DNA of 64,000 nucleotides, taken from positions 6,311,208 to 6,375,207 of the forward strand of contig JASKMD010000025.1 of the NCBI GenBank assembly GCA_030144725.1, written 5' to 3'. The translations under genes and the position numbers were made by a program. This stretch comes from Haematococcus lacustris. Lineage: Eukaryota; Chlorophyta; Chlorophyceae; Chlamydomonadales; Haematococcaceae. Positions 1 to 10,454 of the stretch are shown one piece after another. Numbering within the stretch: the stretch's first letter is position 1; each line of letters starts with the position of its first letter. The notes beneath the pieces were generated by a model that saw nothing but the letters and a program-made list of their open reading frames with translations, did no database searches and had not been told where the DNA came from.

Positions 1-14
1 TGCTGCTCATCCAC

Positions 15-290
15 TGCAGCACACCTACAGGCAGGGCAGGGCTGGGCAGGGCAGGGAGGGGCAACGCAAGGCTGGGGTGGGGTGGGGCAGGGCTGGGATG
101 GGGTGGGGCAGGGCTAGGCAGGGAGGGGAGGGGCAACGCAAGGTTGGGAGGGGGTGGGGCAGGGCTGGGAGGGGGTGGGGCAGGGCTGGGAGGGGGTGGG
201 GCAGGGCTGGGCAGGGAGGGGAGGGGCAATGCAAGGCTGGGAGGGGGTGGGGCAAGGCTAGGAGGGGGTGGGGCAACGCAACTGATGCCA
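15..290. repeat. G-rich minisatellite, copy 1
   Basis: Degenerate units of roughly 20-26 bp built on GGCTGGGAGGGGGTGGGGCA, with many runs of four or more G on the plus strand. It overlaps the 3' end of the glutamine-rich protein gene on the minus strand. It could form G-quadruplexes. The second copy is at 7561-7835. Confidence 0.85.
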
Positions 291-1717
291 CTGTTGCCGC
301 CACTGCTGCTGTCGATGAGGTGAGGGCAGCAAAGTGGGGGGCTGCACCTGCTGCTGCTGCTGTCCTTGCCCAGGTGACAGCAGCAGGAGGGGGGGGTGCA
401 CCTGTTGCTGCTGCTGTCCCTGCCCAAGTGAGGGCAGCAAAGGGGGGGGCTGCACCTGCTGCTGCTGCTGTCCTTGCCCAGGTGACAGCAGCAGGAGGGG
501 GGGGTGCACCTGTTGCTGCTGCTGTCCCTGCCCAGGTGAGGGCAGCAAAGTGGGGGGCTGCACCTGCTGCTGCTGCTGTCCTTGCCCAGGTGACAGCAGC
601 AGGAGGGGGGGGTGCACCTGTTGCTGCTGCTGTCCCTGCCCAAGTGAGGGCAGCAAAGGGGGGGGCTGCACCTGCTGCTGCTGCTGTCCTTGCCCAGGTG
701 ACAGCAGCAGGAGGGGGGGGTGCACCTGTTGCTGCTGCTGTCCCTGCCCAGGTGAGGGCAGCAAAGGGAGGGGCTGCACCTGCTGCTGCTGCTGTCCTTG
801 CCCAGGTGACAGCAGCAGGAGGGGGGGTGCACCTGTTGCTGCTGCTGTCCCTGCCCAAGTGAGGGCAGCAAAGGGGGGGGCTGCACCTGCTGCTGCTGCT
901 GTCCTTGCCCAGGTGACAGCAGCAGGAGGGGGGGGTGCACCTGTTGCTGCTGCTGTCCCTGCTCAAGTGAGGGCAGCAGAGGTGGGGGGTGCACCTGTTG
1001 CTGTGCATGCTGTTCTGCCTCCACATCATTGTCAAGACTGTTTACATCATCACAATCTTCGTCACCACCTGTGTGCATAGAAGCATGAGATCATGAGAAT
1101 CAGCAGTATGTAGCAGTAGCATGTGCAGCTGGCATGCTTTTGATTGTTATTACCAGGGAGACACTTCCTCTTTAGCCTTGGTGGTGCTCGTTTGACCGTG
1201 CCAGAGCTGAGATCTATCTCCTGCTTTTGATCAGGTATCAACATGTGAATGGCAAACTCTATCACGACCTCTAATAAGTTCCACATGCCAAGAAGCTGTA
1301 TGACGAGCAATCTGACACTCCTACCTTGGGCTGGAGATTAGCCAACTTCAGCTTGTCAAGGACTTGCCAAAGGCCTTGTAGTGCGTTGGTGACAGCTTTC
1401 CAGCCTTCAGGAGACTCGCTGGTGATGGTGGTGAAAAGCAGACCCAGGTCGTTCACGAAAGTAGGATGCATGGCTGCTCCTTTGTCAATGTCCGGACCAA
1501 ACAAGCTATAGTGGTCACAGCTGCGGTACCCTGGGGGGGCGCTATACCACACGCAATTCAATCGGCGAAACTTCTGAGAAAACTCCTTAATCGTGTTGCG
1601 TATCGACGACCTAGCCTTGCTTATATACTTGTTGTTCTGCAGTGTCAACGCGGTAACCTTTTGGGTCTCAACAGCGAGCACAGCGTTATCAATGATGGTC
1701 ATGTTTAGCTCTGTCAT
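258..1717 (-). CDS. Glutamine-rich repeat protein gene, copy 1 (frame broken in a G run)
   Basis: Product not recognised. Three exons are inferred on the minus strand: 1325-1717 (ATG at 1717, donor AAG|GTAGGA), 1154-1220 (acceptor AAAGCAG, donor CCTG|GTAATA) and 258-1068 (acceptor CACACAG, stop TAG at 258-260). Splice phases join correctly. Exon 1 encodes a non-repetitive 131-residue segment. Exon 3 starts acidic, then runs into 18-residue repeats of the form GQGQQQQQV-(H/Q)PP-LL. Exon 3 is 811 nt, one short of the length that keeps frame. The missing base lies in a G run at 821-827 that has seven G where the other units have eight. So copy 1 either switches frame there or has a sequencing error. 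An upstream exon cannot be excluded, because a CAG acceptor sits directly before the ATG. Confidence 0.5.
320..1000 (-). repeat. 108-bp coding satellite, copy 1
   Basis: Units start with GTGAGGGCAGCAAAG at 320, 428, 536, 644 and so on. The period is 108 bp (two related 54-bp halves), equal to 36 codons, so repeat-number changes would not break the frame. Each unit carries a run of seven or eight G, and that run length is the main difference between the two duplicated copies. Confidence 0.9.
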
Positions 1718-1739
1718 CCTGTGTAGACGGCCCACAGAT

Positions 1740-2041
1740 GGCGATTTCCATGGGGGGGAGCAGCCGCAGATAGCTCAGCGAGGGGCTCAGCGAAGGGCCC
1801 ACAAGCTTACCAAGTTCAACGCGGGGTTCAACGCAGTGAGCGGTCACACGTTTGCCATCTGCCCGTTTGAGGCGCATTGGTGCGGATGCCGCACATCCCA
1901 CACTAAGCCGACGAAGTGGGTGCGGCAGAACGCCTGAGGAAGGGGTCGGGGCAATTTCTCCCTCCCACACGGTAGCAATTTCTCAACCCCGCGGAGAAAT
2001 TCAACGGTGTGATCTATCTGGTATAACTTCAGTTTACCCGG
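1740..2041. other. Spacer upstream of the glutamine-rich gene
   Basis: No convincing gene. On the minus strand a short open segment ends at a good donor-like site (AACTTG|GTAAGC, near 1812), but joining it to the exon at 1717 in phase creates a stop. A 5' exon is therefore not supported. The duplicate lies at 9284-9585. Confidence 0.4.
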
Positions 2042-2889
2042 GGCCCTATTCGCGGTCGCGGTTTTATCAATAGTTTGAATTTATTGAGTAGCTAGCGGTT
2101 GTCCGTTGGCGACCAACTTCACGCTGGTGGTGGTGGCTGGTGCTTGCAGCAGCATATGCTTTTGCTACTGGGCGACTGGTACTGTGCGTTTGCTATTGTG
2201 CGATTGACACCTCGCGATGGTAGCGAATAGCCATTGCCTGCACATTGCCTTGCACTGTGCGGTTTCCACTATGCCATTGCCACTGTGCGATAGCCGCATT
2301 TGCCTGTGTGCGATGGCATGAGTGCGATGGCCACAGCACGAGTGTTACTACGCGATTGCCACTATGCCATTGCCACTATGCCATTGCCACTATGTCATTG
2401 CGACTGTGCCATCGTGCGATTGCCATCGTGCGATTGCCATTGTGCTGTCCATTGCGATTGCCACTATGCGGATGTGGGCAATGGGTTCTTGCGCTTGCTC
2501 TGGCGGTCCCGCCATACAAACGCTGCCAAGACTCACGGCTCTAATGCAAGTGGGTGAGCGAAGTGGCTGACGACGACGGCTGACGCGGCGGATACTTCGC
2601 CTAACTACTCGAACTGCAAGGCAGTTGATGGGCAATAGTTCGTATTCATGAAGGCCCTTTCGAAAGGGCGCTAATGAATACGAACTATTGCTCACCAACT
2701 GCCCAACAGACCTCGAAAAATGGCGTCCTTTCTCGCTATTTAGCACCGCGAAGGGCAAAGGAGTTGCTCTGCAATAGCGATGCGCGCTCACAAGCCCGAA
2801 TGCCCCAGTCAGTAAGGCTGGCGGCCAAAAAGTGCAGCGGTTACGGCAATAAATACGAATTATTTATTGTTGCGACCGCGAATAGGGCC
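2042..2889. mobile_element. PIF/Harbinger-like non-autonomous element, copy 1
   Basis: Bounded by terminal inverted repeats GGCCCTATTCGCGGTCGC (left) and its complement (right), flanked by a 3-bp duplication CGG (2039-2041 and 2890-2892). G/C-rich ends of the type GGCCCTRTTCG with a 3-bp duplication are characteristic of PIF/Harbinger elements. The 848-bp interior has no transposase. It holds a degenerate array of GCGATTGCCATTGTGCG-type words (about 2150-2480) and a large hairpin at 2632-2691. The assignment rests on ends and target size only. Confidence 0.65.
2632..2691. other. Perfect 18-bp hairpin with inner palindrome
   Basis: GCAATAGTTCGTATTCAT (2632-2649) is exactly inverted at 2674-2691. 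The loop contains a second perfect palindrome, GCCCTTTCGAAAGGGC (2654-2669). It is repeated unchanged in copy 2 (about 10173-10232) and lies inside the Harbinger-like element, so it may be a subterminal or folding feature of that element. Confidence 0.85.
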
Positions 2890-2913
2890 CGGATCTAAAC
2901 GTTTTTTGCCCAT

Positions 2914-3784
2914 GTTTTAGAAGGAAAAGTTGAGGCGTTGCAGTTATCCTCATCGTCACCTAATATGGAGCGCTCAATTGCAAGATGTCAGTAGGATACA
3001 AAGCGTAGGATGACAAACGCTCAGCTGTGACACGCCCTGAGGAAAATTCAAATTTTGACGAACGGAGCCCATAGGCCACGGATAGCAGTTGCGCCTGGTG
3101 CGTTGCAATCGTACTTTTGCGCTGTATCCCGCTGATGGTTGTGCCTGGCCTGAAGCCTGTGGCGCCCTCCACATTGAATGTGCTTGAGACGCAAGCTTGC
3201 TACTGGAGGCTTGTAGTTGTAAGGTCGCTCGGGTCAGAATGCCTATCGCAGCACCGTGCACTGTCACGTGACTGCCCAGTCGAGCGCGACGGTGGCTGGA
3301 GGTGCATCTATAGTCCTAGTTACATTTAGTAAGTGGCGCAGCACCATCAAACGCGACATGCCCCATGCCTTGACTGACCGGAATTCGGTGTTCCTGTGAC
3401 CGGCGCCAGGCACTAGCAAGGGCTCCATCCGCGACCCTTGTCACACACATGTGTCCGTAGCAAGCACATCTACATAATAGGTAAGATTGCTGCAACATGC
3501 AAGTGAGGTGTGAGTGACAGCTTCACAGCAAGCCCATGGCACGCCCAGCCATGCCACAGCCATGAAAACTAATAAAATCGTATGCCACTTTGCTAGTGGC
3601 CTGTTATCACTCCAATGAAACTACAACCCAAGTTTCATGTGGCAGTGACGATGCGTTCAGCACTTACATGGGTATGCAGTCCCCCGACCTCATGTCCTCT
3701 CACTACCACCATGTGCCATCCTATTTGGCTGCAGGAAGGCATGCCAAGGTGTCTATGTTGAGGTGTGTGATGGCAATCATGGGT
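2914..3784. other. Non-coding stretch with dispersed repeat
   Basis: No gene is supported. Part of it (3353-3604) is present in the opposite orientation at 13261-13513, and weaker islands of inverted similarity extend to about 13845. The short ORFs here are shared by both duplicated copies but have no recognisable content. Confidence 0.6.
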
Positions 3785-4531
3785 CTAGTTGGTGACAGGT
3801 GACATGTGCATCGCCAGAGCATCCAACCAGTCAGCTATGTGCATGTTCCGCACGGGCTTCACGGTGGGCTGCCCATTGCCCACCACAGCCCACAACTCTT
3901 GCAGCTGGTTTTTCAGCAACTTTGAGGTGGTTGGTGGCAGCTTGTTGCTAGCTAGCTTGCAGCGGTACAAAGCTACTGCCTGCAGGTGCCTGCCCTTATC
4001 TGTAGCCTTGTCCGCTGCATACTGCTTTGCCTCCTCTTGCTGCATGGTGGCTGTTTGCCCACAGGCTGACCGTGCCTCTAAAGATGCCAGGCTGATAGTG
4101 ATGGACCCCACGCTTCTCTTGCAGACCGATGTGGAGGTGGCAGCACCGGCTGTGGGTGAGGGGGTGGCAGCGGCAGCTACGGGAGAGGGGTGGGCAGTGG
4201 CGAGCGAGGGTGATGCTATGCCAAAGAAGGCTACAGCTGCAGCCTGCTTGTCCTCCTTGCGTTGACGCTTGGCCACCCTGTCCTCCACCCTGCTCTGTGC
4301 TAGGCTCTCCCGGGTGATGTGAGGCACCCAGGTGTCCAAATCCTCAGTGTGCGCCTTGACGTGAGCTGCCACTTGTTCTGGGCTCATTTTCTCCACGCCG
4401 CTGCTGTTCAACGGCTTCAATGCTGTCTCACACGCTGCGTTGGTGATGTGGGCTGGTTTGTACAGGAGAGCAAGGAGCTCCTCCAAGCGGGAAGACAATA
4501 CGCCAGAAGCGTACTGCGCCTGAGCAGACAT
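3785..4531 (-). CDS. Unrecognised 248-residue protein, copy 1
   Basis: An uninterrupted ORF with ATG at 4531 and stop TAG at 3785-3787. The product is not recognised. A basic cluster RVAKRQRKEDK in the middle could be a nuclear localisation signal. It is followed by a low-complexity Ala/Pro/Ser/Thr stretch and a C-terminal region rich in Lys, Gln and Leu. The duplication boundary (4505) falls about nine codons after the start, so the first residues of copy 1 differ from copy 2 while the rest is almost identical (one Asn/Ser change seen). One copy is probably chimeric at its start. The gene may belong to a transposon (see the inverted repeats around copy 2). Confidence 0.5.
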   Translation of the reverse strand: MSAQAQYASGVLSSRLEELLALLYKPAHITNAACETALKPLNSSGVEKMSPEQVAAHVKAHTEDLDTWVPHITRESLAQSRVEDRVAKRQRKEDKQAAAVAFFGIASPSLATAHPSPVAAAATPSPTAGAATSTSVCKRSVGSITISLASLEARSACGQTATMQQEEAKQYAADKATDKGRHLQAVALYRCKLASNKLPPTTSKLLKNQLQELWAVVGNGQPTVKPVRNMHIADWLDALAMHMSPVTN

Positions 4532-7500
4532 TGCCTTACAAGGGGCAAGGGCATGTTGGCATCACAGCAGGAGCATGGGCCACAAGGGGCAGGGGCAGGT
4601 ATGATGCGCAGCCGGGGCAGGTGCAGCAGGGGTAGGCAGACAGCATTGCAGGAGTACGCAGCAGGGACAGGCGCAGGCACATCATGGGTATGCGGGTTGC
4701 ATGCAGCTTGGGTAGGCAGGTGGTGGAGGGGCAGCAGCAGCAGCCAGGCAGGACAACAGTATACACTCAGGGCTGCAGTGGCAAACGCAGCAGGGATAGA
4801 CCATCAGAGAAGGGCATGCTTTGCGTATTGACAGGGAAGGATATGTCCATGCTTGTGCCTACTGGTGCTTGTGCAGATGCCCGCCCAAGGCGCATGATGT
4901 GATGGCGGCAGCAGTGGGGGAGGCGGTGCTAGCAGCAGCAGCAATGGTGGCAGCAGCGGAGGCAGCACAACAGGAGTAGGCCTTTGTAACAACGATGGCA
5001 AGCACAGAATGGCTAGGCAGGTAGTGTGGGACAGGGGCAAGCGGACAGCATACCAGAGGTAGGCAACCAGGACAGGCAGCAACAGTGGCAGAGGCGACAA
5101 CGACATCAACAGGCATCGACAGCGGCAGTGGCGGCAACAACGGCAGCAGCGGTGGCAGTGGCGGCAGCAGCAACAGAAGTGTTGATACAAGTCAGCAATG
5201 TCAGCAATCTTTTAGAAATGTCCAGGTACACATGTCTCGTGCTAGCCTGTGCTTGTGCCTGCGTGTTCCTATCTGTGTGTCCCATCATGTGTGCCTATCT
5301 GTGTGTCTATGCCAATGCATTCCAGCATTCCCAGCACAGCACAGCATAGTCAGGAGCGGCAGCCAGGCGTTGTCGGGGTGTTTGGTCAGCCTGCCCACTT
5401 CTAGTCATGCATGTCCTTGTTTTGTTGATCACAAGCATGCCCCTTGCTTGCTGCAGGTGTAACAGTCACATAGCGACCCCTCGGACCCTTCCCCCTAACC
5501 CTACCCTGTCCCATCACCAACACCTCCAAGTCTCCTACGCCCCCACTTCCCCACTCCCCCTCACCTCCCCCCGGACAACGTGGTCCTCTCCCTACCCTAC
5601 CCAGCAGCCAGGAAGAAGCCCTCTCTAGCCCCTCTTCTCCCTGCCCAATCTCATTCCTCTTCTTCCTCTCCTGCCTGCCCTGGCTGACCGCCTGCCGGCA
5701 AGTGGCTGACACCCAGCTCAGCCCAGCTGGCCTCCTGCCCCTTGGCTTCTTGCTCCTTCCCTCTGCTGTACCACCACCACCTCCGCAACCCGTCTACTTT
5801 CCCCCACCCCAGCGGGCAGCCTGGAGCCGGCGCTAGCAGTAGCCCTCTTCTCCCTCTTCTCCCTGCCCCTTCTCATTCGTCCCTTTCTAGCTAACCGCCT
5901 GCCGGCAAGTGGCTGACACCCAATACCCAGCCTAATCTCCTCCCTCATGTGCATGCCCCTTGGTTGCAGGTCTGATGGGCACCTCCCCCCCCCCTTTTTC
6001 CCATTTCCCCCTTACCCGCCACAACACAGCCTCCGCCCGGGCTGCCCCGGCTCAGCCCTACTGGCCTCCTGCCCCTTGGCCCCTTCCTTCTTCCTTCCGC
6101 TGTGGGACAAGTGAAAACAATTGCGCTATGTATGTCTTGGGCTTCTTGACTTCCTTGCTGTGTGGACAGTAGCACCCACAGATGATGACGAGACATTGGG
6201 CTGCTTGGCTTAGTGATTGACATTGAAAAGGATTGGGGTGATGTGTGTCATGTCCCTGCCATGCATCATAACTTTGGCTCCTGTAAGATCATGTTGAGTA
6301 TGCAACATCATGTTGATGCAAGGGTATGACACAAAGCCTTGATACCTAGTCTTCAATGATACCTAGTCTTCTAATGTAATAGTGGGAGGGTAGGATGTTT
6401 TGTGTAAAGCTGACAACCGGTTAGCGCATGGATGGCCCGCTTGTACGGATAACCCATCTTCGCACCGTTCTCGTGTTCTTGCCCTTGCTAGCAAAACGTG
6501 CCTTACCAAGCCTTAATGTAGTGCACTACTCACGAGACGCAAGTGATAGCATGGTTTGCAGCTGCAAGCCTGATACCCCTAGTGTCGCCCTCATGCACCG
6601 ACCACATGCACACACTACATTGTTATGAATGCGTCTCCAGGACCTAGTTGTGTGTTGTTGACCATACAAGGGGCATAACACGCACCACATCCTAGCATGT
6701 GGCTGGATCACTGTCAGGCCTGCACTTGCTAGGCATGGCCGTGATGCATACATGCAAAGGGGGTATGTAGTAGGTGGCTACCACGTTTGCAGCATCAGCG
6801 CATCACCACGTGGTGTTGTTGTCCATACAAGGGGCATGTGGCGCACCACACCCTAGCATTAGGCTGGATCTGGTGAGCCTCCACTATAGGTACCATCCGT
6901 GGTCCAGTTAGCTGTGACACATTGGGTGTGGATCACTGCCAGGCCTGCACTAGCTAAGCATGACCGTGATGCATACACGTGAGAATTTGCATGACTTCAT
7001 GTTGAGCCCATGTGCACCTGTGTTTGTGCACCTTGCTTTGAAGAGCGTTACAGATAGTCCCGAACCCCATTGAGGGGGAGGGCGGCCAAGCAGCCTAACG
7101 GCTGACGGCTTAAGCGGTGTAAGCCACCTATCATACATGCAAAGAGTGTGTGTAGCAGGTGGCTACCACGTTTGCGGCCTTATCGCATCACCGCGTGATG
7201 GTGTTGTCCAAACAAGGGGCGTAGGTAGCATTTGAGAAGAGGACCTGACCACCACCGTTTTCTTCATTACATTTTGACCATTCACAGCTTACAAATCACG
7301 TTGTGTGGCATGGAACTGAACGGAACCTCAGGACAGCCTTTTGAAAGCTTTTGTACCATGCAACATTCTTCTTAGATGGGCTCAAAGTTGCTGCTGATTG
7401 CAACTCAAGACTGCACTGCCACACACCTACAGCCTGCTGCTGTTGTCCATGTACTGCTCATGCACTACAGCCTGCTGCTCTTGCTGCTGATCATGCACCG

Positions 7501-7546
7501 CAACACACCTACAACCTGCTGCTGCTGCTCATGCACTGCAGCCTGC
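4506..7546. other. Unique spacer between the two duplicated copies
   Basis: No gene is supported. 4540-5200 is rich in CAG/CAA-type triplets, which open long spurious ORFs on both strands. 5500-6100 is pyrimidine-rich and contains an imperfect internal duplication: GACCGCCTGCCGGCAAGTGG recurs at about 5685 and 5895. 6640-7240 holds imperfect direct repeats. The last 100 bases are CTGCTG-rich. Confidence 0.6.
6640..7240. repeat. Imperfect direct repeats
   Basis: The words CATACAAGGGGC, CTAGCATxxGGCTGGATC, GCAGGTGGCTACCACGTTTG and GACCGTGATGCATACA each recur two or three times in the same order about 150-250 bp apart (near 6656, 6815 and 7150). This indicates an old tandem duplication. No coding content is recognised. 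Confidence 0.6.
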
Positions 7547-7560
7547 TGCTGCTCATCCAC

Positions 7561-7835
7561 TGCAGCACACCTACAGGCAGGGCAGGGCTGGGCAGGGCAG
7601 GGAGGGGCAACGCAAGGCTGGGGTGGGGTGGGGCAGGGCTGGGATGGGGTGGGGCAGGGCTAGGCAGGGAGGGGAGGGGCAACGCAAGGTTGGGAGGGGG
7701 TGGGGCAGGGCTGGGAGGGGGTGGGGCAGGGCTGGGAGGGGGTGGGGCAGGGCTGGGCAGGGAGGGGAGGGGCAATGCAAGGCTGGGAGGGGGTGGGGCA
7801 AGGCTAGGAGGGGGTGGGGCAACGCAACTGATGCC
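7561..7835. repeat. G-rich minisatellite, copy 2
   Basis: Counterpart of 15-290 with the same degenerate GGCTGGGAGGGGGTGGGGCA units. Confidence 0.85.
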
Positions 7836-9261
7836 ACTGTTGCCGCCACTGCTGCTGTCGATGAGGTGAGGGCAGCAAAGTGGGGGGCTGCACCTGCTGC
7901 TGCTGCTGTCCTTGCCCAGGTGACAGCAGCAGGAGGGGGGGTGCACCTGTTGCTGCTGCTGTCCCTGCCCAAGTGAGGGCAGCAAAGGGGGGGGCTGCAC
8001 CTGCTGCTGCTGCTGTCCTTGCCCAGGTGACAGCAGCAGGAGGGGGGGGTGCACCTGTTGCTGCTGCTGTCCCTGCCCAGGTGAGGGCAGCAAAGTGGGG
8101 GGCTGCACCTGCTGCTGCTGCTGTCCTTGCCCAGGTGACAGCAGCAGGAGGGGGGGTGCACCTGTTGCTGCTGCTGTCCCTGCCCAAGTGAGGGCAGCAA
8201 AGGGGGGGGCTGCACCTGCTGCTGCTGCTGTCCTTGCCCAGGTGACAGCAGCAGGAGGGGGGGGTGCACCTGTTGCTGCTGCTGTCCCTGCCCAGGTGAG
8301 GGCAGCAAAGGGAGGGGCTGCACCTGCTGCTGCTGCTGTCCTTGCCCAGGTGACAGCAGCAGGAGGGGGGGTGCACCTGTTGCTGCTGCTGTCCCTGCCC
8401 AAGTGAGGGCAGCAAAGGGGGGGGCTGCACCTGCTGCTGCTGCTGTCCTTGCCCAGGTGACAGCAGCAGGAGGGGGGGGTGCACCTGTTGCTGCTGCTGT
8501 CCCTGCTCAAGTGAGGGCAGCAGAGGTGGGGGGTGCACCTGTTGCTGTGCATGCTGTTCTGCCTCCACATCATTGTCAAGACTGTTTACATCATCACAAT
8601 CTTCGTCACCACCTGTGTGCGTAGAAGCATGAGATCATGAGAATCAGCAGTATGTAGCAGTAGCATGTGCAGCTGGCATGCTTTTGATTGTTATTACCAG
8701 GGAGACACTTCCTCTTTAGCCTTGGTGGTGCTCGTTTGACCGTGCCAGAGCTGAGATCTATCTCCTGCTTTTGATCAGGTATCAACATGTGAATGGCAAA
8801 CTCTATCACGACCTCTAATAAGTTCCACATGCCAAGAAGCTGTATGACGAGCAATCTGACACTCCTACCTTGGGCTGGAGATTAGCCAACTTCAGCTTGT
8901 CAAGGACTTGCCAAAGGCCTTGTAGTGCGTTGGTGACAGCTTTCCAGCCTTCAGGAGACTCGCTGGTGATGGTGGTGAAAAGCAGACCCAGGTCGTTCAC
9001 GAAAGTAGGATGCATGGCTGCTCCTTTGTCAATGTCCGGACCAAACAAGCTATAGTGGTCACAGCTGCGGTACCCTGGGGGGGCGCTATACCACACGCAA
9101 TTCAATCGGCGAAACTTCTGAGAAAACTCCTTAATCGTGTTGCGTATCGACGACCTAGCCTTGCTTATATACTTGTTGTTCTGCAGTGTCAACGCGGTAA
9201 CCTTTTGGGTCTCAACAGCGAGCACAGCGTTATCAATGATGGTCATGTTTAGCTCTGTCAT
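7804..9261 (-). CDS. Glutamine-rich repeat protein gene, copy 2 (open, frame-cycling)
   Basis: Same three-exon model as copy 1: 8869-9261, 8698-8764 and 7804-8612. Here three satellite units have seven G instead of eight (7935-7941, 8150-8156, 8365-8371), a net loss of three bases relative to the all-G8 form. Exon 3 stays open over its whole length. Translation moves from the Gln-rich frame to a Ser/Cys-rich frame, then an Ala-rich frame, and returns to the Gln frame before the same stop (7804). The predicted length is about 422 residues. Function unknown. The non-repetitive exon 1 region is nearly identical to copy 1, which favours a real gene, but homopolymer sequencing error must be considered. 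Confidence 0.5.
7866..8544 (-). repeat. 108-bp coding satellite, copy 2
   Basis: The same 107/108-bp units as in copy 1 and the same number of units. Differences are concentrated in the G-run lengths. Confidence 0.9.
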
Positions 9262-9585
9262 CCTGTGTAGACGGCCCACAGATGGCGATTTCCATGGGGG
9301 GGAGCAGCCGCAGATAGCTCAGCGAGGGGCTCAGCGAAGGGCCCACAAGCTTACCAAGTTCAACGCGGGGTTCAACGCAGTGAGCGGTCACACGTTTGCC
9401 ATCTGCCCGTTTGAGGCGCATTGGTGCGGATGCCGCACATCCCACACTAAGCCGACGAAGTGGGTGCGGCAGAACGCCTGAGGAAGGGGTCGGGGCAATT
9501 TCTCCCTCCCACACGGTAGCAATTTCTCAACCCCGCGGAGAAATTCAACGGTGTGATCTATCTGGTATAACTTCAGTTTACCCGG

Positions 9586-10430
9586 GGCCCTATTCGCGGT
9601 CGCGGTTTTATCAATAGTTTGAATTTATTGAGTAGCTAGCGGTTGTCCGTTGGCGACCAACTTCACGCTGGTGGTGGTGGCTGGTGCTTGCAGCAGCATA
9701 TGCTTTTGCTACTGGGCGACTGGTACTGTGCGTTTGCTATTGTGCGATTGACACCTCGCGATGGTAGCGAATAGCCATTGCCTGCACATTGCCTTGCACT
9801 GTGCGGTTTCCACTATGCCATTGCCACTGTGCGATAGCCGCATTTGCCTGTGTGCGATGGCATGAGTGCGATGGCCACAGCACGAGTGTTACTACGCGAT
9901 TGCCACTATGCCATTGGCACTATGCCATTGCCACTATGTCATTGCGACTGTGCCATCGTGCGATTGCCATCGTGCGATTGCCATTGTGCTGTATTGCGAT
10001 TGCCACTATGCGGATGTGGGCAATGGGTTCTTGCGCTTGCTCTGGCGGTCCCGCCATACAAACGCTGCCAAGACTCACGGCTCTAATGCAAGTGGGTGAG
10101 CGAAGTGGCTGACGACGACGGCTGACGCGGCGGATACTTCGCCTAACTACTCGAACTGCAAGGCAGTTGATGGGCAATAGTTCGTATTCATGAAGGCCCT
10201 TTCGAAAGGGCGCTAATGAATACGAACTATTGCTCACCAACTGCCCAACAGACCTCGAAAATGGCGTCCTTTCTCGCTATTTAGCACCGCGAAGGGCAAA
10301 GGAGTTGCTCTGCAATAGCGATGCGCGCTCACAAGCCCGAATGCCCCAGTCAGTAAGGCTGGCGGCCAAAAAGTGCAGCGGTTACGGCAATAAATACGAA
10401 TTATTTATTGTTGCGACCGCGAATAGGGCC
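9586..10430. mobile_element. PIF/Harbinger-like non-autonomous element, copy 2
   Basis: Duplicate of the element at 2042-2889, with the same GGCCCTATTCGCGG ends and CGG flanks. It was already present before the segmental duplication because both copies have it at the same place. A second Harbinger-type element landed 25 bp to its right (10455). Confidence 0.65.
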
Positions 10431-10454
10431 CGGATCTAAACGTTTTTTGCCCAT

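Larger units (their letters stand above)
1..4505. repeat. Segmental duplication, copy 1 (left end outside window)
   Basis: The sequence from position 1 recurs from 7547 onward with very few differences: single substitutions, G-run length changes and 1-2 base indels. Homology to copy 2 stops abruptly after 4505 (matching 13119), inside the 5' end of the gene at 3785-4531. Copy 1 lacks the 1,070-bp insertion found in copy 2 and keeps a single CAT (2911-2913) at that point, so it represents the empty site. The left boundary is not visible. Confidence 0.95.

Noticed and set aside
320..985. Splice-like CCTTGCCCAG|GTGACAG in each satellite unit as an introner
   Set aside because: These sites lie on the plus strand, opposite to the gene that explains the array.
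25..1080. Long ORFs on the plus strand and in the Ala and Ser/Cys frames of the 108-bp satellite
   Set aside because: The minus-strand gene with matching splice phases explains the array; other frames are open because the repeat lacks stops.
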